A stretch of 64,000 bases of DNA from CALXXL01 sp034926605 (GTDB lineage: Bacteria > Verrucomicrobiota > Lentisphaeria > Victivallales > Victivallaceae). The notes under the pieces are model-generated. The model was not told the DNA's origin. It ran no database searches and worked only from the letters and a program-made list of their open reading frames with translations. Shown piece by piece: positions 24,421 to 34,303 of this stretch (its first letter is position 1; each line of letters starts with the position of its first letter). The position numbers were made by a program, and so were the translations under genes. The stretch is from NCBI GenBank assembly GCA_034926605.1, contig JAYFQV010000005.1, forward strand, positions 6,402 to 70,401. Reading direction: 5' to 3'.

Positions 24421-25288
24421 GTTCTTTACGATCCGGTTCCACATGGATGGTGGCCTCGATCTTCAGCGAATTCCGCACCGCGTCCTGAATGTTTTCCGCA
24501 ATGGTGTGCGCGGTGTCCAGCGGCCAGTCACCGGGAAGTCGTATATGGAAGGTGAGTTCGCAGTGTGAACCGTAGCGGTGCAGGTGGAAATGGTGGGCTT
24601 CCACCCTTCGTCCCGAGAGTGTGCGGCAGAGGCACGTTACCTGCTCCGTAAGTTCCGGTGTCGGCTCCTCTCCCAGCAACGGGCTTATAGCAGAACGCAG
24701 CACCTCGACGGCGCTCCACAGGATCATCAGCGCGACCAATATGCTCAGCACACCGTCCAGCCACCAGAATCTGCTGCCGGCAATCAGGCCGACCAGGATT
24801 ACCAGCGAACTAAGCGCATCGGTACGATGGTGAATTCCATCCGCCTTGAGCGAGGTCATGCAGGTGCGGCGCGACACCATGAACGCGAATTGCGCCATCC
24901 CTTCCTTGATCACGATGGTCAGGATCATCGCCCAATATGCCAGCGGGCCGTATTCGGCCGGCTGGTGGTCGATCAATCGGTGAAAGCCCTGCATCCCGAA
25001 ATCGAATGCAACCACCGCCAGCAGCACGCCGATCACCACCGCCGCGATCAGTTCGTAGCGGCCGTGCCCGAACGGATGCTGCCGGTCCGGTTCCCGGTCG
25101 GAAAATTTGATTCCTGCCAGGAAAATTACGCTGGTCACGGAGTCGCTGAGAGTGTGGAACGCGTCCGCCATGATCGCGGAAGAGTTCGAGATCAGGGCGA
25201 CATACATCTTGAACGCCGCCAGTATGACATTTCCGAATATGCTGGAATAGCCGGATATGGCGGCCAACTTGGCAGTGGAAATGCTCAT
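24389..25288 (-). CDS. Cation diffusion facilitator (CDF) metal transporter
   Basis: The 299-aa inner-membrane protein exports divalent metals such as Zn, Mn or Fe using the proton gradient. The first metal site is in MADAFHTLSDSVTSV (Asp, His, Asp), the loop HPFGHGRYELIAA is classic, and the second site is in KADGIHHRTDALSS. A cytoplasmic C-terminal domain follows (HHFHLHRYGSHCELTFHI). It lies 15 nt after guaB on the same strand and probably shares its transcript. The 3' end overlaps recO. Confidence 0.93.
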   Translation of the reverse strand: MSISTAKLAAISGYSSIFGNVILAAFKMYVALISNSSAIMADAFHTLSDSVTSVIFLAGIKFSDREPDRQHPFGHGRYELIAAVVIGVLLAVVAFDFGMQGFHRLIDHQPAEYGPLAYWAMILTIVIKEGMAQFAFMVSRRTCMTSLKADGIHHRTDALSSLVILVGLIAGSRFWWLDGVLSILVALMILWSAVEVLRSAISPLLGEEPTPELTEQVTCLCRTLSGRRVEAHHFHLHRYGSHCELTFHIRLPGDWPLDTAHTIAENIQDAVRNSLKIEATIHVEPDRKELSSSEVEPTK

Positions 25289-25303
25289 TTTAAGATTTCC
25301 GCG

Positions 25304-26800
<1,497 letters not shown>

Positions 26801-26851
26801 GGGGGCCTCCTCGTGGCAAGCTTATAGTTTTTAAGTACAACTTACCAATTA

Positions 26852-26879
26852 AATATAGCACCAAAGAAAAACAATGCAA
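26852..26879 (-). promoter_or_regulatory. Promoter of guaB
   Basis: On the minus strand TTGCAT (26879-26874), 16 bp, TATATT (26857-26852), with a leader of about 45 nt. Confidence 0.65.
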
Positions 26880-27025
26880 CCGCGTCATCGATTTTTTTCC
26901 GAAAAAACCGGGGCGGCCATCGGTCCGGAGGCGTCAAATGACGATCGGGCGGCAGCGCACAAATAGCGGCAGCCCGCAGGGAGCCGCCGTCGTCGGGACA
27001 ATGGGATTCCGGAGTTGCGGCGGGG

Positions 27026-27721
27026 TCAGCCTTCCATCGGGCGGTTGACATCCAGAAATTCGAAAATCTCTTCTCGCGAAGCGCGGCGCCGCACCAGATT
27101 CATGAAATCCGGCTGGCAGCAGAAATAGCCGATGCGCTGCAATATGCGGAGATGGTTTTTACGGTCCGCCAACAGTGTGATGAATATTGTGCCGACCGGT
27201 TCGCGGTCGAGCGCCCGGAAGTCCACCGGGCTGCGCAGGAAGAAAAGTCCCACCCGTGTGTCCGGCTCGTTCTCGATGACCGGAGTGCGGGTATGTGGAA
27301 TGGCCACACCGTGGCCGATCGCGGTGGAAAACACCTTCTCGCGCTCCTGAAGCGCGCCGATAAGCTGTTCGCGATCGATATTATGGGGAAGCTGCATAAG
27401 CCGCATGGCGTTTGCGATCGCCTGCCCGGGAAGATCGCCTTCCACATTATAGAATATGCCGCCGCGCGAGAGCAGCTCGAACAGGCTGTTGCCCGGCCGG
27501 GGGGCCGTGCGGACGGCCGCCGCCGCCCGGCTCAGCCTTTCGTGCGCCGACTCCAGGTGGGTGGACATCCAGGTTTCTATTTCGTCCACGGCGAATCGCG
27601 GTTCACCGTCTTCGAAAATACAAGGGAAGCGGTCGTTGTCGACCCAGCGCTCCAAGGTTTCGGTCGAAACATTGAGCTTGGCGGCGACCTCGTCGATATT
27701 CAGGTATTCTTTCTCATTCAT
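27026..27721 (-). CDS. HTH domain fused to PTS EIIA (nitrogen/fructose type)
   Basis: The 231-aa protein combines an excisionase/MerR-like helix-turn-helix (residues 5-53, LNIDEVAAKLNVSTETLERW) with a PTS EIIA type-2 domain (about 78-225). The phosphorylatable histidine is H143 in GHGVAIPHTRTPV. No sugar-transport EIIB/EIIC is fused or adjacent, so it is more likely a signalling protein like PtsN (EIIA-Ntr) with its own DNA- or protein-binding module. The -10 box ends 7 nt before the ATG, so the message is likely leaderless. Confidence 0.85.
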   Translation of the reverse strand: MNEKEYLNIDEVAAKLNVSTETLERWVDNDRFPCIFEDGEPRFAVDEIETWMSTHLESAHERLSRAAAAVRTAPRPGNSLFELLSRGGIFYNVEGDLPGQAIANAMRLMQLPHNIDREQLIGALQEREKVFSTAIGHGVAIPHTRTPVIENEPDTRVGLFFLRSPVDFRALDREPVGTIFITLLADRKNHLRILQRIGYFCCQPDFMNLVRRRASREEIFEFLDVNRPMEG

Positions 27722-27728
27722 GTTTTAA

Positions 27729-27756
27729 ACAATACAGGTAAAACGAAAAAAAGCAA
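27729..27756 (-). promoter_or_regulatory. Promoter of the HTH-EIIA gene
   Basis: On the minus strand TTGCTT (27756-27751), 16 bp, TATTGT (27734-27729), 7 nt before the ATG. Confidence 0.4.
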
Positions 27757-27774
27757 ATTAAACGATGTTCCGGC

Positions 27775-27803
27775 TTGACGAAAATTGATTTGGAAGGTAC
27801 ATT
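27775..27803 (+). promoter_or_regulatory. Promoter of the GAF-PP2C phosphatase gene
   Basis: TTGACG (27775-27780), 17 bp, TACATT (27798-27803), leaving a leader of about 65 nt. Confidence 0.65.
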
Positions 27804-27876
27804 ATCCCGAGTATGTTCAAATAGGGTTGCCGTTGTGTTACCGATCTTTTAATCCAAGTTGAAAAGGCGGCGGAGG

Positions 27877-29292
27877 ATGTGGAAATTTGTATTTGTCATG
27901 GCCGGGGGGGCCGCGTTGTTCGCGCTGTTTGCCGGACTGACCTTTGCCATGATCGCCATTTCACGCTATCGCCGCAGGGCGCAGGTCGAGGTGCACGAGT
28001 CCAGGCGCCAGCTTGAAGAGGTGGTGAGTTTTTTCACCGACTTTTCCAAAAGTTTCCGCGAATATGACGACCCCGCCAATACTCTTACCAGCATGTCGCG
28101 CTATATCGCCGACCTGATCGGGGCGAAGTCGGTATGCATATATGAAATGCACTACAACTTTTTGCTCGCAGCCGGAGTGTGGGGCAATTATCCGCTGGTG
28201 CGCCACCGCGATCCGGCCGGTGAGAACAATCCCCAGCGCCTGCTTGCATTGCTCCGCCGCGAAAAGATCCGTATCGGCGAGGGATTCGTGGGCGAGGTGG
28301 CCGCCGCCCGCAGCGACGAACTGGTGCCCGAAGCTCTGCGCGACGACCGCTTTCGGGTGTTTGCCGACTATGGTCGCATCGGCAGCGTCATGGCGGTGCC
28401 GATGGTTTCGGACCAGCGGCTTTACGGCATGCTGGTGGCCGCCGGCAGTGTGGGCGAGGAACCGTTCAGCCGCGACCAGCTTCAGCGTCTCCATTTCATA
28501 TCCGCACAGGTCATTATGGTGCAGACGCTGCTCGGCATTTACGCCGACCGCAGCCGCCAGCAGCGGCTTAATCAGGAACTCGAGTTCGCCCGCCAGCTTC
28601 AGTCCAGCATGCTGCCGCAGTCGCTTCCACATCTGGATCAGTTTGAGGTTCAGGCCTATACCGGCAGCGCCAAGGAGGTGAACGGCGACTTTTATGATTT
28701 TGTGGAGATCGACGACGACCGCATGCTGATCGTCATCGGCGACGCCTGCGGCAAAGGCGTGCCCGCCTGCATGCTCACCAGCATGACGCGCAGTTTTATC
28801 CGTTCCGCCGCCGATCATTTCACCAATCTGGAGGATTTCCTGCGCGAGATAAACCGCAATCTGTACCGCGATACCGACGAGGAGCGCTATGTCACCCTAG
28901 GATGCTGTCTGTTGAACCGGCGGAACGGCATCGTGGAATACGCGCGGGCCGGCCATACCGATCTTTTCCTGTACGCCCTCAACCACATGCGCACGTTTTA
29001 TCCGGACGGCGCCGGGTTGGGAGTGCTGCCGAACGAGTTCGCGGCGTTTGACACCATCAGTTTCGAATTGCGCCGCGGCTCCACCATGATGATGTTCTCC
29101 GACGGGTTGAGCGAGGCGCTCAATGAGGACAACGAGGAGTTCGGCGTCGAGCGACTTAAGCAGGTATTCGCCGATTCATGCCATGACCGCGACACTCTTG
29201 AAATGACCGTGAACCGGGTGCTGGAGGCGGTGCGGCGCTTCTCGTCCGACCAGGCCGACGATCAAACCATGATTCTGGTACGCCGCCGCTGA
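27877..29292 (+). CDS. Membrane-anchored GAF-SpoIIE/PP2C serine phosphatase
   Basis: The 471-aa product has one N-terminal membrane segment (FVFVMAGGAALFALFAGLTF), a short coiled coil, a GAF domain (about residues 60-205, GFVGEVAAAR, GSVMAVPMVSDQRLYGML) and a C-terminal RsbU/SpoIIE phosphatase domain. Metal-binding aspartates are in VNGDFYDFVE, VIGDACGKGVPA and FSDGLSEALNED. Such proteins dephosphorylate anti-sigma-factor antagonists after sensing a ligand through GAF. No partner RsbV/RsbW gene is near. ATG 27877 is preferred over the TTG at 27859 because of the AAAAGG site. Confidence 0.88.
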   Translation: MWKFVFVMAGGAALFALFAGLTFAMIAISRYRRRAQVEVHESRRQLEEVVSFFTDFSKSFREYDDPANTLTSMSRYIADLIGAKSVCIYEMHYNFLLAAGVWGNYPLVRHRDPAGENNPQRLLALLRREKIRIGEGFVGEVAAARSDELVPEALRDDRFRVFADYGRIGSVMAVPMVSDQRLYGMLVAAGSVGEEPFSRDQLQRLHFISAQVIMVQTLLGIYADRSRQQRLNQELEFARQLQSSMLPQSLPHLDQFEVQAYTGSAKEVNGDFYDFVEIDDDRMLIVIGDACGKGVPACMLTSMTRSFIRSAADHFTNLEDFLREINRNLYRDTDEERYVTLGCCLLNRRNGIVEYARAGHTDLFLYALNHMRTFYPDGAGLGVLPNEFAAFDTISFELRRGSTMMMFSDGLSEALNEDNEEFGVERLKQVFADSCHDRDTLEMTVNRVLEAVRRFSSDQADDQTMILVRRR

Positions 29293-29404
29293 CCGGCGGC
29301 AACGGCGCGGCGCAAGCAGTCTGTTTCGATTTAAGCGTGGCCGGAGCCGCAGGCCTTTACCGGGCGGACGATTTTTGAGATTATGACTTCCGGCGAGAGA
29401 AGAA

Positions 29405-29791
29405 CTATCCGAGCATGTCGGATTCCGGAATGCGCCCTTTTTCCAGCACGATGTCGTTGTTTGCGTCGAGGACGATCACCTTGGGTTCCACCATGGCGGC
29501 TTCGGCCGCGTCGCACAGCGAGAAAGCCATGACCGTAACCACATCTCCGACTTTGCCTTTTAGCGCGGCCGGGCCGTTGAGACAGAACATTTTGCTGCCG
29601 GCCTTGGCCGGAATGGCGTAAGTTTCCAAACGTTCGCCATTGCTGCGGTTTACAACCAGAATTTTTTCATACGGCAGAATGTTTGCCCGGCGCAGGTACG
29701 CCAGATCTATGGCCATGCTGCCTTCATAGGCGAGGTCGCACATGGTCAGTCTTGCTGTATGTATTTTTCCGGTGAGAATTTGTTTCTGCAT
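29405..29791 (-). CDS. panD: Aspartate 1-decarboxylase proenzyme
   Basis: The 128-aa proenzyme self-cleaves at Gly24-Ser25 (LAYEGSMAID) to form the pyruvoyl enzyme that makes beta-alanine for pantothenate. The conserved AIPAKAGS and LNGPAALKGKVGD motifs follow. Choosing MQKQILTGKIHTARLT as N-terminus puts the cleavage site at exactly 24/25, as in E. coli, so I prefer it to upstream in-frame starts at 29806 and 29854. The latter lies upstream of the -35 box. The gene converges with the GAF-PP2C gene and is divergent from prs. Confidence 0.93.
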   Translation of the reverse strand: MQKQILTGKIHTARLTMCDLAYEGSMAIDLAYLRRANILPYEKILVVNRSNGERLETYAIPAKAGSKMFCLNGPAALKGKVGDVVTVMAFSLCDAAEAAMVEPKVIVLDANNDIVLEKGRIPESDMLG

Positions 29792-29821
29792 AATCCGTTC
29801 TTTCATTTCGTGAAGTGGTAT

Positions 29822-29849
29822 AATATACCATGTCCGGCGATTTTTGCAA
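29822..29849 (-). promoter_or_regulatory. Promoter of panD with palindromic -10 region
   Basis: On the minus strand TTGCAA (29849-29844), 16 bp, TATATT (29827-29822). The -10 is inside a perfect 13-base inverted repeat GGTATA-A-TATACC (29817-29829) that could be an operator. Confidence 0.65.
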
Positions 29850-29858
29850 AACACCGGC

Positions 29859-29886
29859 TTGCTTTTTTTGTTTTTGCACCTATATT
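29859..29886 (+). promoter_or_regulatory. Promoter of the prs operon
   Basis: TTGCTT (29859-29864), 16 bp, TATATT (29881-29886). The ATG of prs is about 210 nt downstream, so a long leader is transcribed; I see no known riboswitch in it. Confidence 0.5.
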
Positions 29887-30101
29887 ATAACTTGTTTGAG
29901 ACCGGAAACTTCGATTCGCGGGAATCCGCCGTCGGCTTTCTCGGGGCGGCAATGTGATTTTTCACCGATGCCGTATCCGGCGCCGCGGTGACCATGAAGT
30001 GACAGGCGGCCATTCCCCAATGCCGCATCGTCGTCGATTGGCCTGATTTCTGCGCGCGCGGTTTCCCCGAACCAAAGAAAACGGAAAGCGTGTAGAAAGT
30101 T

Positions 30102-31055
30102 ATGGAATCAGCAACTCACATCTGTGTGTACTCCGGATCGTCACATCCCAAGCTGGCAAAGGACATTGCCGACTTTATCGGCCTGCCTCTCGGGAACGTC
30201 AACCTCACCCGTTTTCCCGACGGCGAAATTCACGCCCAGTTCGGCGAACACGTGCGCACCGCCGATGTGTACATCGTGCAGCCCACCTGCAAGCCGGTCA
30301 ACGAGAACCTGATGGAACTGCTGATCATGATCGACGCCGCGCGCCGTTCCAGCGCCGCCCGTATCACCGCGGTTCTGCCGTTTTACGGCTATGCCCGGCA
30401 GGACCGCAAGGACCAGCCGCGGGTTCCGATCACCGCCAAGCTGGTGGCCAATCTGCTGACCGTGGCCGGCGCCGACCGTATCATCTCCGTGGATCTGCAC
30501 TCCCAGCAGATACAGGGCTTTTTCGATATTCCCGTGGATCACCTGTATGCCCGGCCGGTGCTGGTGCCGGTCATCCGCCGCATCACTGGCGGACAGGATC
30601 TGGTGGTGGTCGCGCCCGACTCCGGCAGCGCCAAGATGGGCATGTACTACGGCGATCTGCTGCACGCCGGGTTCGCGGTGGTGGCCAAGCGCCGGCTCTC
30701 CGGCGACAGTGTGGCTTCCAGCCACCTGGTCGGCGAGGTGGAGGACAAGGTCTGCATCATCACCGACGACATGACCAGCACCTGCGGCACCCTTGCCGCC
30801 GCCGCCAACATCCTCAAGGATCGCGGCGCCCGCAAGGTCTATGCGGCGGTCACCCACTGCATGTTGAACGACGCCGGCAAGAAACGGCTGCTTGATAGCC
30901 CGATCGAACAGCTGATCACCACCGATACCATTCCGCAGGACGACACCCTCAACGGGCGTATCGAGGTGGTGTCCATGGCCCCGATTCTGGGCGAGGCGAT
31001 CCAACGCATTCACGACGGCAAGAGCGTCTCCACGCTTTTCTACGTGCGCGACTGA
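30102..31055 (+). CDS. prs: Ribose-phosphate pyrophosphokinase
   Basis: The 317-aa enzyme makes PRPP from ribose-5-phosphate and ATP. The family blocks are RFPDGEIHAQ, PFYGYARQDRKDQPR, SVDLHSQQIQGFF and VVVAPDSGSAKM. The PRPP-binding loop reads TDDMTSTCGTL instead of the usual DDMxDTAGT, a notable but conservative change that keeps the acidic pair. It heads a run with rplY, pth, rpsF, ssb, rpsR, rplI and dnaB. The order prs-rplY(ctc)-pth is widespread in bacteria. Confidence 0.95.
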   Translation: MESATHICVYSGSSHPKLAKDIADFIGLPLGNVNLTRFPDGEIHAQFGEHVRTADVYIVQPTCKPVNENLMELLIMIDAARRSSAARITAVLPFYGYARQDRKDQPRVPITAKLVANLLTVAGADRIISVDLHSQQIQGFFDIPVDHLYARPVLVPVIRRITGGQDLVVVAPDSGSAKMGMYYGDLLHAGFAVVAKRRLSGDSVASSHLVGEVEDKVCIITDDMTSTCGTLAAAANILKDRGARKVYAAVTHCMLNDAGKKRLLDSPIEQLITTDTIPQDDTLNGRIEVVSMAPILGEAIQRIHDGKSVSTLFYVRD

Positions 31056-31100
31056 TAACATTTGAACTATACAATATCACAACAACGCAAAGGAAAATCA

Positions 31101-31769
31101 ATGAGCAAAGCAAAGCATGAAATCGCGGTGCTGGAGCGCAAGGAGCTGGGCAACAACGCCTCCCGCCGCGCCCGCAACAACGGGTTGGTGCCGGTGAACG
31201 TTTACGGCAACGGCAAAGAGGGCAGTCGCCTCTTCTATGTGAAAGCCAACGAGTGGGAGATCATCAGCAAGGAGGATTTCTCTCTGGCCTACCTCAAGAA
31301 CGGTTCCGAAACCATCGGCGCCGTGGTCAAGGAAGTTCAGATCAACTATCTGAAGAACCACGTTCTGCACATTGACTTCCAGGAGATCGACCTCCACAAG
31401 GCGATCACCGTCGAAATCAAGGTCATTCCGCTGGGCGAGCCCGTCGGTGTGGCCCATGACGGCGTCCTGGAGCAGCTTCTCCATGAAATCGAACTCGTGG
31501 GCACGGCCACCACTCTGCCGGACTTCCTCGAGGTCGACGTTACCAAGCTCGATATCGATCAGAATATCGCGGTCAAGGATCTGGCGCTTCCCGCCGGTGT
31601 CACCGCCAAGACCGATGCCGATGCCGTTATTTTCCACGTCGGCCATGTCGCCGCCGAGGAAGTTGCCGCCGAGCCGGCTGAAGGCGCCGAGGGCGCCGGC
31701 CCCGAGGTTCTGGCCGAGAAGAAGCGCGAAGACAGAGAGAAGAGTCGCGCCGAGTCCGACAAGAAGTAG
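31101..31769 (+). CDS. rplY: 50S ribosomal protein L25 (CTC/TL5 form)
   Basis: The 222-aa protein has the 5S-rRNA-binding L25 domain (KELGNNASRRARNNGLVPVNVYG) and a C-terminal CTC-type beta domain, ending in a low-complexity Ala/Glu tail. The short E. coli L25 lacks the second domain. ATG 31101 is preceded by AAAGGAAAA; the in-frame TTG at 31062 is rejected. It sits between prs and pth. Confidence 0.92.
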   Translation: MSKAKHEIAVLERKELGNNASRRARNNGLVPVNVYGNGKEGSRLFYVKANEWEIISKEDFSLAYLKNGSETIGAVVKEVQINYLKNHVLHIDFQEIDLHKAITVEIKVIPLGEPVGVAHDGVLEQLLHEIELVGTATTLPDFLEVDVTKLDIDQNIAVKDLALPAGVTAKTDADAVIFHVGHVAAEEVAAEPAEGAEGAGPEVLAEKKREDREKSRAESDKK

Positions 31770-31805
31770 TTTCGGCTCGATAACCGCAGATAAGGATTTA
31801 CGTCC

Positions 31806-32447
31806 GTGGCTGAAATAAAACTGGTGGTGGGGCTTGGAAATCCCGGGGCTGAATATGCCTCGACCCGCCACAATGCGGGATTCATGGCCGCGGCAAGGTT
31901 GCTTGAAAGGTTGAACGGTGCGAAAACCAGTGTTTCGCGCTACGAAAGCGAGATATTTACCGCCCGCTTTCGCGGCCGGAGCATTCTGGTGCAGATGCCT
32001 ACCACGTACATGAACTGCAGCGGCGCGGCGGTGCGCAAACTTATGACCGCCCAGGGCATATTGCCCGGTGAGCTGCTGGTGGTGCATGACGACTTGGATC
32101 TGCCGTTCGGAAAATTGCGGCTGCGCGAATCCGGTTCCGCCGGCGGCCACCACGGGGTGGAGTCGGTGATGGCCGAGATCGGCAGCGAGCAGTTCGGACG
32201 GCTGCGGGTGGGCATCGGCTCTCCCGAGGCAGCGAGCGTGGTCGACTATGTGCTTTCGCCTTTCCCGGCGGAAGCGCAGGCCGAACTGGATCTGGTGATC
32301 CGCGCCGCCGCCGACGCCGCGCTTTTGGCGCTGGCGCGCGGCATGAAGGAGGCGATGAACCGTTACAACCGTTGGAACTTGGAATCTGAAATCGAAAATA
32401 AAAAACAGGCCGGGCCGGAACCGGAAACTCCGACGGCCGCAATGTGA
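31806..32447 (+). CDS. pth: Peptidyl-tRNA hydrolase
   Basis: The 213-aa protein recycles peptidyl-tRNA. It shows VVGLGNPGAEYASTRHNAGF with N12 and the catalytic H22, PTTYMNCSG, and VHDDLDLPFGKLRLR with GSAGGHHGVES. The start is GTG with an AAGGA site 9 nt upstream. The C-terminal 20 aa are an extra charged tail. It overlaps no neighbour; the real rpsF start is 30 nt downstream. Confidence 0.95.
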   Translation: MAEIKLVVGLGNPGAEYASTRHNAGFMAAARLLERLNGAKTSVSRYESEIFTARFRGRSILVQMPTTYMNCSGAAVRKLMTAQGILPGELLVVHDDLDLPFGKLRLRESGSAGGHHGVESVMAEIGSEQFGRLRVGIGSPEAASVVDYVLSPFPAEAQAELDLVIRAAADAALLALARGMKEAMNRYNRWNLESEIENKKQAGPEPETPTAAM

Positions 32448-32476
32448 ACGCCGGGAGGCGTTCGGAGGAAACTACC

Positions 32477-32851
32477 TTGAAAAAATACGAAGCAGTGTTT
32501 ATTTTGGACATCCGCAGGGTCGAGGATGAAGGCGCGGCCTTCACTCGCGAGCTTACCGATCTGATTGCATCGCTGGGCGGCGCCATGGTTTCTGCCGATC
32601 CGATGGGTCGTCAGCAGTTCACCTACGAGATCAAGAAGCGCAAGGCCGGCATCTACTACGACTATGTGTTCGAGGTCGAAGAGAGCGGCATCGCCGCGAT
32701 CAAGGACAAATATCACCTCGACGAGCGCGTGCTGCGCAATATGATCATCGTCTATGATCGTCCCGAGAAGGTTACTGGCCGGGTAAAGGACCTCAAAGAG
32801 GTCGCCGCTCCCGCCGCCGCGCCGGCCGCTCCCGCCGCGGCCCAGGAGTAG
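32477..32851 (+). CDS. rpsF: 30S ribosomal protein S6
   Basis: The 124-aa S6 starts at TTG in the context KKYEAVFILDIRR, the universal S6 N-terminus. A GGAGG site lies exactly 8 nt upstream (32464-32468), whereas the upstream in-frame GTG at 32444 has none. RRQFTYEIKKRKAGIYYDYV and DERVLRNMIIVYD patterns are typical, and the C-terminus is an Ala/Pro-rich tail. The gene order rpsF-ssb-rpsR-rplI-dnaB is the classic cluster. Confidence 0.93.
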   Translation: MKKYEAVFILDIRRVEDEGAAFTRELTDLIASLGGAMVSADPMGRQQFTYEIKKRKAGIYYDYVFEVEESGIAAIKDKYHLDERVLRNMIIVYDRPEKVTGRVKDLKEVAAPAAAPAAPAAAQE

Positions 32852-32966
32852 CCTGAGGCTGGCTGACGGATGCCGGGATGTGGCGGAGAAGCAATGAACA
32901 AGCGTGAACGCAGGGAGACTCCCGGCCGGGGGTTTCACTGGAAACACCAACTGGAAGGGATGGAAA

Positions 32967-33527
32967 ATGGCTGCATCATATAATAAAGTTCTGTTGATGG
33001 GCAATCTCACCCGCAACCCCGAGTTGCGGACGCTTTCGGGCGGCTCGTCGGTGTGCGAGTTCGGCATGGCGATGAATCGCCGCTTCACGGTCAACGGTCA
33101 GGAGCGCAATGAAACCACGTTCGTGGACATTGTGGTCTGGGGCCGTTCGGCGGAGAGCTGCGCCCGGTTCCTCACCAAGGGTTCACCGGTGTTTATCGAG
33201 GGCAGGCTGCAGCTCGACCAGTGGGAAGACCAGCAGGGCGGCAAGCGCAGCCGGCTCCGGGTGGTGGCGGACAATGTCCAGTTCATCGGCGCCCGCCGCG
33301 ACGGAACCGATGACGGGCAATACGGCCAGGGGCAGGGCCAGGGCGGCTATCAGGGCCGTCAGGGTTACGACCAGCCGCCGCGCCAGTCTTCCGGCCCCGG
33401 CGGGTATCGCGGCAACACCGCGGTGCCGCCCAACGCTCCCGGGGGCCGTTCGATTCCCGGTGCACCGCCGGTTCCGGACGAGGCCTTCAACGTCGGAGAC
33501 GAGGTTGAGGACGACATTCCGTTTTAG
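32967..33527 (+). CDS. ssb: Single-stranded DNA-binding protein
   Basis: The 186-aa protein has an OB fold (KVLLMGNLTRNPELR, FVDIVVWGRSAESCARFL, GSPVFIEGRLQLDQWED), a Gly/Gln-rich disordered linker and the acidic tail EVEDDIPF that binds RecO, helicase and other partners. ATG 32967 is chosen over the upstream in-frame start because it begins MAASYNKVLLMG at the OB fold and has an AAGGGA site. It lies between rpsF and rpsR. Confidence 0.95.
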   Translation: MAASYNKVLLMGNLTRNPELRTLSGGSSVCEFGMAMNRRFTVNGQERNETTFVDIVVWGRSAESCARFLTKGSPVFIEGRLQLDQWEDQQGGKRSRLRVVADNVQFIGARRDGTDDGQYGQGQGQGGYQGRQGYDQPPRQSSGPGGYRGNTAVPPNAPGGRSIPGAPPVPDEAFNVGDEVEDDIPF

Positions 33528-33574
33528 TCGAAAATTTACGAAGTTGTAAAACAACATAATTGAAAGGTAAGAAC

Positions 33575-33802
33575 ATGCAGAGAAAATCAACGCGCCGCAA
33601 ACAGGCGCCGAAACCGAAAATTTGCCGCTTTTGCGAGGGCAAGGTGAACTACATCGACTTCAAGGACGCCGACACCCTGCGCAAGTTCCAGACCGAGAAA
33701 GGCAAGATTCTGCCCCGCCGGATCACCGGCACCTGTCTTGACCACCAGAAGATGCTCACCAACGCCATCAAGCGCGCGCGCATCATCGCGCTGGTCTACT
33801 AA
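33575..33802 (+). CDS. rpsR: 30S ribosomal protein S18
   Basis: The 75-aa protein binds S6 on the platform of the 30S subunit. It has KICRFCEGKVNYIDFKD, TGTCLDHQKMLTNAIKRAR and the usual C-terminal end IIALVY. Cysteines C-x-x-C plus C...H are kept, so this is the zinc-binding form. ATG 33575 is preceded by GAAAGG. Confidence 0.96.
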   Translation: MQRKSTRRKQAPKPKICRFCEGKVNYIDFKDADTLRKFQTEKGKILPRRITGTCLDHQKMLTNAIKRARIIALVY

Positions 33803-33820
33803 TCTTTAAGGAGTCGAATC

Positions 33821-34276
33821 ATGGCACATGTGAAACTTGTTTTGTTGGAAGACGTTGAAAATTTGGGGCTCGCCGGCGAGGAAGTCTCGGTGGCTCCGGG
33901 TTATGCCCGTAACTATCTGGTTCCCCGCGGGTTTGCGATGAAGGCCAACGCGGCCACCGCCCGCATTCTCGAGGCCCGCAAGGTCAAGATCGAGCAGCAG
34001 CGCGCCGCCGAACTGGCCGGCGCCAAGGCCCTGGCCGAAAAGCTGGCGGGCATCACCGTCAACTTCCCGGTGCAGGCCTCGGAAGACGGTCAGCTGTTCG
34101 GTTCGATCTCCGCTCGCGCGATTGCCGACAAGCTCAGCAGCGACTTCGGCGTCGAGATCGAGCATTCCAAGATCAAGCTTGAGGACAACATCAAGGCGCT
34201 CGGCACCTTCGTGGTGGATGTGAAGCTGCATCATGATGTCACCGCCCAGCTTTCGCTGGTGGTGGTCCGCGGCTGA
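33821..34276 (+). CDS. rplI: 50S ribosomal protein L9
   Basis: The 151-aa protein starts VKLVLLEDVENLGLAGEEV and GYARNYLVPRGFAMKA, the L9 signature, with the connecting helix and C-terminal domain (ITVNFPVQASEDGQLFGSI). It follows rpsR by 18 nt with an AAGGAG site and precedes dnaB. Confidence 0.97.
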   Translation: MAHVKLVLLEDVENLGLAGEEVSVAPGYARNYLVPRGFAMKANAATARILEARKVKIEQQRAAELAGAKALAEKLAGITVNFPVQASEDGQLFGSISARAIADKLSSDFGVEIEHSKIKLEDNIKALGTFVVDVKLHHDVTAQLSLVVVRG

Positions 34277-34303
34277 GGCGGCTGAGCCTCACCTGAGAAG
34301 ATC

